From: Lycium barbarum
Taxonomy: Eukaryota; Streptophyta; Magnoliopsida; Solanales; Solanaceae
Assembly: GCF_019175385.1 (NCBI RefSeq)
Contig: NC_083344.1
Coordinates: 6,796,965-6,860,964 of the forward strand
Length of the DNA stretch: 64,000 nucleotides
Reading direction: 5' to 3'
In this document: piece after piece, positions 46,860 to 57,262 of the stretch
Position numbering within the stretch: position 1 is the stretch's first letter
Layout: every line of letters starts with the position of its first letter
Position numbers and translations under genes: made by a program
Notes under the pieces: generated by a model
Databases searched by the model: none
What the model was told of the DNA's origin: nothing
What the model saw: the letters and a program-made list of their open reading frames with translations, nothing else

Positions 46860-47860
46860 TTTACAATTGGGAACTAATAAATGTAAATTCTGTACAAGAA
46901 CTAGCACTCTTTAAGTTGTAAAAGCTAATTAGGATACTTATCAAATGGAATCTTTACATGGTCTTTGTTATAAGAAGTAAGAAAGGTGAAGTGTGTCACA
47001 AGGGTCATTGCCAGCCATTTCAAAAAAGATAAATCTAACTACCAAATTCGATGAATCATGGACAAATCACTAAAGACCTTTCTTTTTGGCCTTAGCTACA
47101 ATATTTTATTATTACTAGTCTTAATTCATTGATAAGAAGTCTGTGTGAACATTCAGCAAAGTAAGATTCCAAACATAAAAGGTGCGATACATCAAATTTG
47201 GAATAAAGGGTGTGTTTTGTATGGAGGAAAATAAGTTTCAATCAAACGGATTCTTTTACGTGGTCTTTAGTGCATTATGAACTTGATGGTTCGTGTAATT
47301 TAACAACAGCATAGTACATACATTCTTTTTTGTGTAAAAACTTCCTTTGAGTTAATTCTAATAAATCATTCAAGATAGGGCCTTATAAACTTAAAAAAAT
47401 ATATACCAATTTTTCCTTTTCTTTCACCAGATATGCTATTTAAAGAGATTCAGAAAAGATTCAGTTATGAAGATGTTAATTTAAAAATCCTATGCTCGCA
47501 GCGATGATGTCCTTTTCCATATAAAAGGTCTTGTTTTAGGAACCATGAATATTCAGTTGTTGCAGATTCTCTTGAAAAGGAACTGACAGATCTTATCCCA
47601 TTTTCATAGTTCTCACTTATATCACTCTGATCCATCAGATGATTGGCTTAGGTTTGATTCAAAGTTTTGTAGAAATATTTGTAGTCATTGGCTTAGGTTT
47701 GACTTCCATATATCATCAAAATTATATATATCAAGAAACGAGTTTGCTTCCTACAACGGTGATTAAACGCACTTAAGTACTTGTGCAGAATTGAAAGCTT
47801 AACATATATAACTGACATAGGCAATGAAATAACATACTAGAGTAGACAATCTGATTCCAC
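46860..47860. other. 3' flank of the intact receptor gene
   Basis: AT-rich spacer without genes. It should hold the 3' untranslated region and polyadenylation signals of the receptor on the minus strand, but no single signal stands out. Confidence 0.4.
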
Positions 47861-50800
47861 CTAGTGCCGACTACTAACAAGCTGGAGTCTAATCTTTTTA
47901 AGTGTTGAAAGAGAATCTTTCATGCTAATTCTTGCATAAGGTATCACTAAAGTGCAGCTCAACGCTAATTCCATGACAGATATCAAACATTGCATCTTTG
48001 CATCAATTTGTTCATCCCTTGGCTGTACCAAATTAGAATCCACCACCTTATGAATTTCACTTGGAAAGGAATCACTAACCCAACGTTGTATGTTCAATTC
48101 TCCGGTAAATATATCATCACTTGGTCTCATTCTTGTAAATGTCTCCATAATCAAAATGCCAAAACTATAAACATCACAGTTCGTGGATACTATTCCATCT
48201 TGTCCATACTCTGAAATCATGGTAAAAAATATCAGACAAGCTTCCTAGTTTTCGTTAAATATGCTAAAACTGGCAGTACCAATTTAAGTTTACGTCAAGT
48301 AATTAGCTGGGTATTGTAAGGATATGAGAAAACTTTAAGAAGTTCTAATATACCTGGAGCAATATATCCAATGGTTGCAATTGTCCTTGTTTGAACAAAA
48401 GCCTCTCCTGGACCTAACAATTTTGCAATGCCAAAATCACTAACATGAGCAACCATTTCTTGATCTAGCAAGACATTGCTTGGCTTCAAGTCACAATGCA
48501 CCACAGGTGTTGAATAGCCATTATGGAGATAATCCATTGCAGATGCAATGTCTATCATTATATCCAATCTCTGCAATAAGTTCAAGAACAAGTTGTGAGT
48601 GTATAACCATTTATCAAGTGTCCCATTAGGCATGTATTCCAACACTAGGGCCTTGAATTCAAGGTTGGAGCAGCTGGTGATGACTTTGGTCAGATTTCTA
48701 TGGCGAAGGTTCCGAAGTATCTCACATTCCGTGTCAAAACTTTTGAATGCACCCTCCAATTGCACATTGAATACCTTTGCTGCCAAAACGGTGCCATCCT
48801 TAAGTAGCCCTTTGTAGACCATGCTGAAACTCCCATTACCAAGCAAGTTGCTTTCATTGAATCCTTCTGTTGCTTGTTCAAGTTCATAATAGGAAATTCT
48901 TTCATGCCTTTTTACCAGAGAAACATCTGCTTGACTTACATTCTTCTTTGTCTTTCTCAATCTTAACACCACATATACAACAACCAATGCGAGGAGTGAT
49001 CCAATCCCTAACAAAATATATAAACTTGTAAGCACTCTTTTTCTTCTTCTTGACTTCTTTGTAGATTTGTTTGCACATGGTTTCACGTTAAACCGGGAGT
49101 CACCACAGAGTGCACCATTGGACAAGAAAGATTGACTTGTAAAATTTGCAAAAGGACCACCAGTGGGAATTTCTCCACTGAGTTTATTGAATGAGATGTT
49201 CAGGTATTTGAGATACACAAGAGCTTCTAAAGATTTTGGAATTTCACCACTAAGATTGTTATAGCACAAATCCATGAATTCCAACGCCAACAATTTGCCT
49301 AATGAATTTGGAATTGGCCCGTCTAATCTATTATGTGCCAAAGAAAGATTAATCAATTTTACTAGACCCCCTAGAGTGCTAGGAATCTTACCGGAAAAAT
49401 CATTTTTTGACAGATCAATGAGTGATGCAGCCTTTAAGTTTCCAATCTCAGGGGGAATTTTCCCACTAAAAAAATTGGATGAAATATTGAATTCTATGAG
49501 ATTGCGAAGGGCCCCAAAGCTTGTAGGCAATCTAGAATTCAGCCTGTTGTAAGATAGGTAAAGTGTCCTCAAACTAGTAACATTAAATAAGCATGGTGGC
49601 AGTGAACCAGAAAACTGATTTCCTGACAAGTCTAATGCACCAAGATTCCTTAAACGACAGACACCATCTGGTATGGTTCCATCTATCTTGTTGCTTTGTA
49701 GGTAAAGTTGTTGAATATTTAGCATGCCTTGGACAGTTTTTGGAATATGTCCGGTCAACTCATTGTTAACTAGACCCATCCTTATCAGACCAGTAAGATT
49801 ACCAATTTCTTCAGGAATGATGCCTTTAAGTTTACAATCTGATCCTTCAAAAACCTCTAGAGAGTCGGAGAAATTCCCTACTGATGCAGGAAAAATACCA
49901 CCCAATGGATTATCACCAAATGAGATTACTCTTAGATTCCTACAGTTTGTCAAAGACGTAAGGAAGCTCAATGCTGAATCGCTGGAAAAATTATTATTCT
50001 TCAAGTTAAGAAGCTCAAGGTATTCTAAGTTACCAAGTGATTCAGGAATTGGACCTGTGAAACTGTTGCTTGCGAGATCAAGCATTCTGAGTCTTGAAGA
50101 ATTTGAGATTGAAGCAGAGATAAAACCACTCAGATTATTTCCTCCACAAAGAAAGTTTTCTAGGATGGGCATTCCACGGCCTAAATCTGAAGGTAGAGTA
50201 CCTGAAAGCTTGTTTAGTGAAAGCGACAGGAACGACAGTGCTGACATGTTGAAAATACTTGCAGGGACAGAGCCAGTAAACTCGTTTTGTGACAATCCCA
50301 GCCACTGTAGTTTCTTAAGATTACCTAGCTCCATTGGTATCTCTCCTGTCAATTTAAGGAAATATATGAGTATTAGTTTGGCAGAAGAGAGAGAGAAGGA
50401 AGAAGATTTTAGATATCTTGTAAGGAAATATCATACTACCTTCCAAGTATTGTATTCCAAGTTCTAATATTGTAAGAGTTGTTAAGTTGGCGAGCTCTCT
50501 CGGTACGGTTCCAATAAACTCATTTTCAGACAATGCCAAGACTTGAAGCTTTCTGCATTTCTCCAGGTTTGGTGGAATAACTCCATCTAGGGAGTTGCCT
50601 GAGAAGTAAAGCCCTTCCAAGTTTGGAAGATGGTCACATATTGTTGTTGGAAGCTTTCCAGTAAGATTGTTATCGCTAAGAGCAATTACTTGCATTGTTG
50701 TAATGTTAAAGATCGATGGCGGTATAGAGCCACTAAGTTGATTGTGTTGCAGGTCTAGGGTAGTCAGATAACGAAGATCACCGAGTTCCCGAGGGATCTC

Positions 50801-51346
50801 TCCTTTAAGAAAATTTCTCTGTATTCTCAACACTTCCAGTTTTGTTAAATTGGAAAGGGAAGATGGAATTTTCCCTGAAAATTGGTTCCTCCAGAGGTGC
50901 ACTGAGCGTAGGTTCGGTAACAAACTTAAAAATGATGGAATGACTCCTGTGAAGTTATTGCTTGTGACATTAATCAATTTCAACCTCCGCAAATGAGCCA
51001 ACTCTTCTGGCAAACCCCCATGGAAAGTGTTGTTACCGATTTTGAGGGAAACAAGAAATGAAAGGTTTCCAAGGTGTGGAGGAATGGTACCATGAAGTTG
51101 CATGCTAGAAATGTCTAAAGCTGTGACTCGATGGTGGCGGGAGTTGCAAGTGATTCCAATCCAGCTACAAACCGGGCTGGAAGAAGTCCAGTTTCTTGCT
51201 ATGATATTGTTAGAATGAGAAGAAATGTGAGATTTCAAGGCAAGAAGAGCAGCTTCATCAGTGCTAATATTCGCAAGTGAAGAAGTATGGTAAAGAAACA
51301 AAATGTAAACTACAAAAGCAAAGAGAAGATTGCAACTTATGTCCAT
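47861..51346 (-). CDS. LRR receptor-like serine/threonine kinase, subfamily XII, non-RD (intact)
   Basis: Exons are 51346-50440, 50345-48354 and 48210-47861; introns of 94 and 143 bp begin GT and end AG and keep phase, giving 3249 nt and 1082 residues. Order: signal peptide (1-25), cap with CSWIGITC, about 26 LRRs (about 72-700), a Cys pair (ALCGD, KPCAN), a basic stretch, transmembrane segment (about 740-763), then kinase with loop GNGSFSMVYKG, Lys about 826, HCDLKPSN with catalytic Asp about 921, and DFG about 939. HCD in place of HRD marks a non-RD kinase, as in FLS2, EFR and Xa21, plasma-membrane receptors that start immunity on sensing microbial peptides. The ligand here is unknown. The closest named type is the At3g47570-like group. 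The length is usual, the start aligns with copy 1, and no lesion is visible. Confidence 0.93.
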
Positions 51347-52035
51347 AACTATGACAAGAAGGTTTCTCTTTTTTGCTTGTTGAGCTAAAACAAGAATTGA
51401 TAATGAAAAGCAATGATCTTAGACTATCTATTTAATGATACCAAATTTATTGTATACCAATATTCTGTGCTTTATTTGAATATGAAAACGGTGGAATCAT
51501 AGCTGGCTCTGAGGGACGGAAGACTTTCTTTGGATTTGTCAGAGATCTTTGGAATTCAATTATTCTCTTAAGGGTGGCTTGCTTCTCCATCGTTCTAGTT
51601 AATTTACTTAATAATTCCCTTTTTATATCTCCTCTCCTCCATCTTAACTCTAGAGTTGAGAAAATGGACAATTACTTGTCTTCAGCATTCAAGGCATCTC
51701 TTAAATGGTCGCTTGATTTTATATTATTCACATCTAATGATTACATAAAATTAGTACTTTGTAGGTAGATCTACCTGTACCCATGTGATACGATAATCTA
51801 ATCAATTAATTTTGGTTCTATATTTAATTTGATAATTGATAAAGAAGAAAGGAAAGGAATCTTGCGTCACATCGATAGGGGGAACCAATAATGTGGGCGT
51901 ACTTACAATAATAAGTTGACTTGCTGGCTAAGTCGTCGGACTCAAGTGCGGGTGTTCGATATGGGTTGCGGATGTAGAAGTTGGATTTTTCATAATCTAA
52001 ATTTTAAGATTTGGGGTACGGATCCACGTATGAAT
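51347..52035 (-). promoter_or_regulatory. upstream region of receptor copy 2
   Basis: It carries the presumed promoter and 5' leader. It is conserved with 37271-37975 as part of the duplicated unit. AT-rich words such as CATTAAATAGAT (minus strand, about 51428-51439) could serve as a TATA element; this is weak. Confidence 0.45.
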
Positions 52036-52094
52036 ACGGATGCAGGAATTCGATTAAAAATAATTTAAATATCTAAAAATAGAGTTATAAAGAT

Positions 52095-52283
52095 ATGCCC
52101 AAAGTATGGTGGACTAATTGGAAGGAAAGGAATAAACGAATTCTTGAAAGCAAGTTTGAATTTGTAATTATATTAAGCACAAATGCATCTTCTTACTGTT
52201 TTTTTTTTTGGTATAACATGACTATTCCAAAAGACATGGAGACTATGATAGACTTCTTGAGTTCATTGCACATTCAACAGTAA
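52095..52283 (+). pseudogene. LINE reverse-transcriptase C-terminal scrap
   Basis: A 62-residue frame contains WWTNWKERNKRILESK, then SSYCFFFWYNMT and a DFLSSL ending. This pattern (W-x2-W-x-E-R-N followed by a FWxN motif) is found in the zinc-binding C-terminal part of plant non-LTR retrotransposon proteins. The reverse transcriptase core is absent. Confidence 0.55.
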
Positions 52284-53164
52284 TGCAATCCTGTAAATAT
52301 CTTTAAACATCTTCTGGTTGCTGACTTTTTAATACAAGTATCTTTTGACGATAAAAAAATAGCATATGCCTAAATTATGATTTCATCCTAGCTTTTGTTT
52401 TGATTTAAAAAAAATTATTGTATCTGCCTTGAATTTATTTATCGATTTTGATCAAAATACCCAAAATCAATTGATCAGATCCGGTACGGATACCACCCAC
52501 ACTCACATCGTGTCAACAAGGGTGCAGCACTAAAAGTTAAGAATCCGAGCAACTTATCTTGGTGGTAGTAATTGATGCAAAAAAATATTCGTCGAATATA
52601 GTAGTAAATTAATTCCGAGCAAGAGGAAACCAAAGTGCATCTTATTTTTGGGATGGACAGAGATGATGACGTACTAAGTACATAGTACAAATTACTGTAT
52701 TTATAGGAGTAGCATTCTTTTTACACATTATTTTAGAAGATGTCTATCCAACACAAATTCATTCTTGATGAAACTTGAATTTAAAACCTCTTCAACACTT
52801 GTTCGATCTGGGGATAAAATGGAAGGACTGTGCTGTCCTTTAGCGTGGCTTTTCGTCTGCGTTGAATTTTATTGATGTGTTGACCTTTTCACCTTTAAAT
52901 ATGTTTCCTTTTTTCGTTTGTGTTATAGTTGATATAGTAGTAGAGATCAAATATTTTAACTTAGTGAATGCAAACCATCGCATGCACTGCTTTTTTGTGA
53001 CAATAATTTCAGACTTGATCCATCTAGACAATTTATTTAAATTATATGTATATAATTCGAGTTGAAGATAGTAGGTTGCATCTGCACTAGCTAATTTTGC
53101 TTACATGTTTATTGCTGGAGCCACTGATATTTGACTTTACGTTGCAATTCAAACTAGTGACTTC

Positions 53165-53290
53165 AAACCTACACACCATTAAGAGTTCTTAGTATGGTGT
53201 GATATTGTCCGCTTTAGGCGGAGCTCACATGATTTTTCTCTACAAGGTCTCACACCATTAAAGACCTTTACACCTTGGTCATACCTGCAC
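53165..53290. mobile_element. diverged TRIM-type LTR fragment
   Basis: The words TGGTGTGATATTGTCCGCTTT, CACATGATTTTTC and TCTCACACCATTAAAGA parallel the LTRs at 55578-55753 and 56009-56240. No body, primer site or partner LTR is seen, so it is an old fragment. Confidence 0.6.
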
Positions 53291-54118
53291 AAAATTTCAA
53301 CAGCTTCAACATCGCTGGTAGCAGGGGTAGCTCAACGAAATTGGTGGCCTAAAGCCAAACATCTATAAGGGACCTTAAAAATATCTAGCAAAATTTTACA
53401 TATTTTTATTCTAAATCCTTTTTTGTGTGTGTGACTATGGTATATAGTGCATCTTGTATATTTTGATTATTCACTCAGTTACATGCTAGCTTCACTATTA
53501 GAGATATTTAGTAACTCCGTTCACTAAATTTAAATAAACATTTGTGTAAGAAACATATATAGACGGTTACGATAATATTTTTCTAACTTCTCATAATCTA
53601 ATAATCTCAATTTCGTAACACTATCTAGATGTCAAAACAATTTCATGCAATTAGAACAATTCAAGTCTATTTTGAAATAAAAAAAATGGTTTAATCCAGT
53701 ATTTATAAGAAGCAATCAACTCTACAGGAGACTTCATCTTTTTAAAATTATCAAAGCAGTCATCAATTTGTTCACTTTTATATATTGCATAATGTTTATT
53801 ACTCTCTAATTCATGTGAAGGTGTTTGATTGGACACGACGTATAAGAAAAAGAAAGATTTTTGAAACTTTTGGATTAAAATACACCAAAAAAAAAAAATT
53901 GTGGCTACAAATTATCTCATAAAGGGTAAAATGAGATGTCATTCTTTTTTGGACAACTAACTAGAATATAAAATTAGAAATATTTATTTCAATAACATCT
54001 ATCTCATTTCAAGAAAAGAAGTATAAAATCGAGTCTCTTTTATTCATAATTTTATAATATATAGATAATGTATATAAAATTAAAAAAAAATGGGGCCTAA
54101 CACTCCTTCTTTCAAAAC
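53291..54118. other. spacer with unclassified repeat-like DNA
   Basis: It starts with GGGGTAGCTCAACGAAATTGG and ends near GGGGCCTAACACTCC, which could be edges of a diverged DNA transposon, but inverted ends do not pair well. The frame at 53651-53836 is not recognised. Confidence 0.3.
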
Positions 54119-55175
54119 TTCAGTCGATGGCTTCCCCGAAGCAACTTGCGACGCAATGACCGACGCTTTAGTTAGCATCAGTTAGCCAATCAGTTAGGAG
54201 GTTAGCCGACTAATTTCTATTTAGCTAAGTCGATAAATTAGAGTAATGTATATTCATTCAGTAAAAGTTTTACACAATATCTATATCAGCAATCTTGTTG
54301 CGAAAATCGAAATAAAATCACAATAATAAAATTAGTTATTAGCGAAGTAAAATAACTGCATTTGAAAAATAAATATGACTATAATAATATATTATCTAGT
54401 AAATACATAAATTGACTTGAGTCGTGCTAGGCACTCTACTGTTTTAAGAAATTATTTCAGCAATGTGAAATATTTTTTCAGAATTAAACAAGTTTCTCTC
54501 TAATTAATTAGAGAATAGAGGAATCAACAAAATTTAATTACAAATCCAGCTTTAATAGAAAAGGAAATAAGGGAAAATAAGCAATTAATATTTTAGGGGG
54601 AAAGTATATTACAAAAAGGAAGAGGACGTGTGATGGTATAGGAAAGGAAAGGATTATTCTTTTTTATTTTTGGGCGTGTTTTAGCTGGAGCAAATGTGAG
54701 CCTATTATAGGCTTTAAGAGACAATAATCTCTTGTCATGTTTTAAGCATATTTGGCAAACAATATTCATGCATAGTGCCACATATTTAATCACTTGCCAC
54801 TCTATATTTTTAAGTTGACATTTGTCTAGCTATTTGTCCAAAAATTGGTGAAGCCACTTGTCCAAAAAAATGGTGAAATATTATTACAAAATATTATTAC
54901 AATTCTTCTTTTCTCAATTGTTTCTGTCATCTTCTTCTTGTTCGCCTTTGTGAGAACTTCCATTACTGTGCATGAAAGGAGTTTTTCCATAGTTTCCCTC
55001 AATAATAACAATATTTAGGTTGTTTATTCTTAAAGAATTTGTTAAAGAGATTCATAAAATTAATTAAATTAAAAGTAAAAGGGGCAAATATGATAGTACA
55101 TAAGCTGAAAAATTGTTACAAATAACACCATCAATGTTATTTAATCTGCTATAGCATGTTAATTTATCATTTTCT
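54119..55175. repeat. segmental duplication block, copy 2
   Basis: Paralogue of 44863-46160, lying upstream of receptor copy 2 as copy 1 lies upstream of the receptor pseudogene. It has the empty MITE site and a slightly longer LTR-like part (54296-54901). Confidence 0.85.
54296..54901 (-). mobile_element. possible copia-type LTR in the duplicated block, copy 2
   Basis: It starts TGTTGCGAAAATCG and ends ATTATTACA before a minus-strand purine tract. It contains a short duplication of AATATTATTACA near the end. It is the same insertion as 45302-45881. Confidence 0.4.
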
Positions 55176-55577
55176 ACTATCTTATAAAAGGGAGTTAGCA
55201 CACACAAGGTCAACATGCCTGCTTAGGCATGCTGAGGATATTTTGGTCATTACAGTTTTATTTTGTGCATTAATTGTTTGTTCTATTGCCGTAGAGTTTC
55301 ATCAGAGACAATTGTGCCCTCTAGACGATGGGGCCATGAATTTTCCAGTTTGGCACGTATGCATAACACCTATTCTACTTACAGCCTTTACGATGTCAAA
55401 GCATATATGTAATATCTTTTCTGGAATTTAATTTAATTTAAATATTATTCACTCTACAATGACCAATAATATAAGGAAAATCAACTATTCATCACAGTGA
55501 ACCACTTCACAACATTCGTTAAAAGGAGTATTCAATCAGTAAGCTACATCAAATGGAGCAATTCAATCTGCTAAAAT
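55176..55577. other. spacer, nothing recognised
   Basis: A 91-residue plus-strand frame (55156-55431) shows no domain and has spacer-like composition. A palindromic GCATGCCTAAGCAGGCATG-like word lies at about 55217-55232. Confidence 0.3.
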
Positions 55578-56240
55578 TGTTAGGCTAAACGGCCCAAAGA
55601 TACTCTTAACATGATGTGATATTGTCCGCTTTGGGCTAAGTCCGCATGGTTTTTCCCAAAAGACCTCACATCATTAAGAGTATTCAACTCCTTATAAGTA
55701 GCTCATTTTTCTTTCTAGCTACCAATGTGATATTTTGTTCACACACTCAAACAATCTCCCCCTCGAACTAAGTTCCACATGGCTCATTACCATAACTCAC
55801 GGGTCAGAGATTCAACATGTCTGTGTGCCACCCACATCGTCAAAAGTATCTATGGTCACGGAAGGCCAACGGCTGTGTATGCGTCTTCAAAGCTACTGGT
55901 AAAGGTTGTAAACCAGCCCATAGAAGGGTAAAGGCACTAAGTCGGGCCTCGCGCCACACTCCGCCAACTTCATGCTCGTCCCGCTAAACTATTAACTCTA
56001 ATACCAGTTGTTGAGCTAAAACGGCCCAAAGATACTCTTAACATGATGTAATATTGTTCGCTTTGGGCCAAGCCCGCACGATTTTTCCCAAAAGGCCTCA
56101 TATCATTAAGAGTATCCAAGTGGACAAGCCCGCACGGTTTTCCCCAAAAGGCCTCATATCATTAAGAGTATCCAACTCCTTATAAGTAGCTCATTTTTAT
56201 TTCTAGCTATCAATGTGGTACTTTGTTCGCACATCCAACA
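55578..56240 (-). mobile_element. TRIM-like mini LTR retrotransposon, 663 bp
   Basis: Left LTR 55578-55753 (TGTTAGGC...TCAAACA) and right LTR 56009-56240 (TGTTGAGC...TCCAACA) flank a non-coding body. On the minus strand a purine tract (TCGAGGGGGAGAT) precedes the left LTR and a primer site (ACTGGTATTAGAGT, close to the initiator-Met tRNA complement TGGTATCAGAGC) follows the right LTR. The right LTR has an internal duplication of about 50 bp around AAGCCCGCACGGTTTTCCC. It has no coding capacity and must have relied on another element. Confidence 0.75.
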
Positions 56241-56491
56241 ATCTCCCCCTCGAACTAAGTTCCACGTGGCTCATTATCATACCACGAGTCAGAGATTCAA
56301 CATGTTTATGTGCCACCTACATTGTCAGAGTATTTACGGTCACCGAAGCCCAAAGGCTGTGAATGCGTCTTCAAAGTTATGGGTAAAGGTCGTAAATTGG
56401 CCCATAAACTGGCAAAGGCACTAAGCATGGCCCCACTCCACACTCCCCCATCTTCATACTCGTCCCGCCGAACCTGGCTCTGATATCACTT
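56241..56491 (-). mobile_element. second TRIM body, ending in a primer site against a copia LTR
   Basis: It repeats the TRIM body (CGTCTTCAAAG and TCATACTCGTCCCGCCGAAC equivalents) and ends with AGTGATATCAGAGCC on the minus strand, one mismatch from TGGTATCAGAGC. The TRIM LTR expected next to this site is absent; a copia LTR begins at 56492. Confidence 0.75.
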
Positions 56492-57246
56492 TGTTGGGAA
56501 GAAACAAGCAATAACCAAATTGCACGACGAGATAACAGTGGAAAAATACCCAAGTCAAAACTTCCCACACTATTTGAACCAAGAGAAGACAATAAAAACT
56601 AGCACAAATGGAAATCCAGGCAACAACTATACCAAAAATAAAATAGCAAAGCAAGCAAAAATAAATCGAATGGAAGAGACACCAAATTTACGTGGTAAAA
56701 CCCCTTCAAGGTGAAGAGGAAACATCCACGGGACCTCCGGCCCACAAAAAATCCACTATAATCAACAAGAGTTACAACAATGTTCTCCAGATGGCTACAA
56801 CAGGAAAGCCAAGCACGGAGCAACAATATGTAAAAGATAGCACCAAAACTAGTGAAGAAAGGAGAGAAATCACCCCCAAAAATGAGCTACTGTTCGTACT
56901 CGTAAACTGGAGATCCAGACCATAAAATACTATCTTCACCGTTGAAATCGAAGAACCAGATGTTGAGAACCTCCAGTTCAAATTTCAGCATGATCCAACG
57001 GTTAACGAATTAGAAACGTAATTTAAAGCGGACTTCTGTAGCAAAACAAATCTGGACGAAAATCTGTTTTCTCTCTTACATTTTTCTCTCTATATAGCTG
57101 CTATGAATTCACTCGTGTTGTGAAAAATAATACCTAAATTGATCCTATATATAGAGAAAATTTTGGGCAAAATTGGCATGGTCCAAATTGGATTGAGTTT
57201 TATTAATCCAACTCCACATAGGAAGGAAAAACCCAAAAACCTAACA
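56492..57246 (-). mobile_element. copia-type LTR, 755 bp
   Basis: It begins TGTTGGGAAGAAAC and ends AACCTAACA. A minus-strand purine tract abuts the right side (57247-57262), making it the 3' LTR of the copia element to the right. A minus-strand TATA box (CTCTATATATAGGA) lies at 57145-57158. Confidence 0.75.
57145..57158 (-). promoter_or_regulatory. TATA box in copia LTR
   Basis: The minus strand reads CTCTATATATAGGATC, about 95 bp inside the LTR start. Confidence 0.45.
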
Positions 57247-57262
57247 ATTCTCCCCCTCCCAA
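57247..57262 (-). promoter_or_regulatory. copia polypurine tract
   Basis: The minus strand reads TTGGGAGGGGGAGAAT directly before the LTR start TGTTAGG and just after the stop codon of the RNase H frame. Confidence 0.75.

Noticed and set aside
55156..55431. 91-residue frame with hydrophobic stretch
   Set aside because: There is no recognisable family, it overlaps the end of the duplicated block, and it is not preserved in the paralogous copy near 46140.
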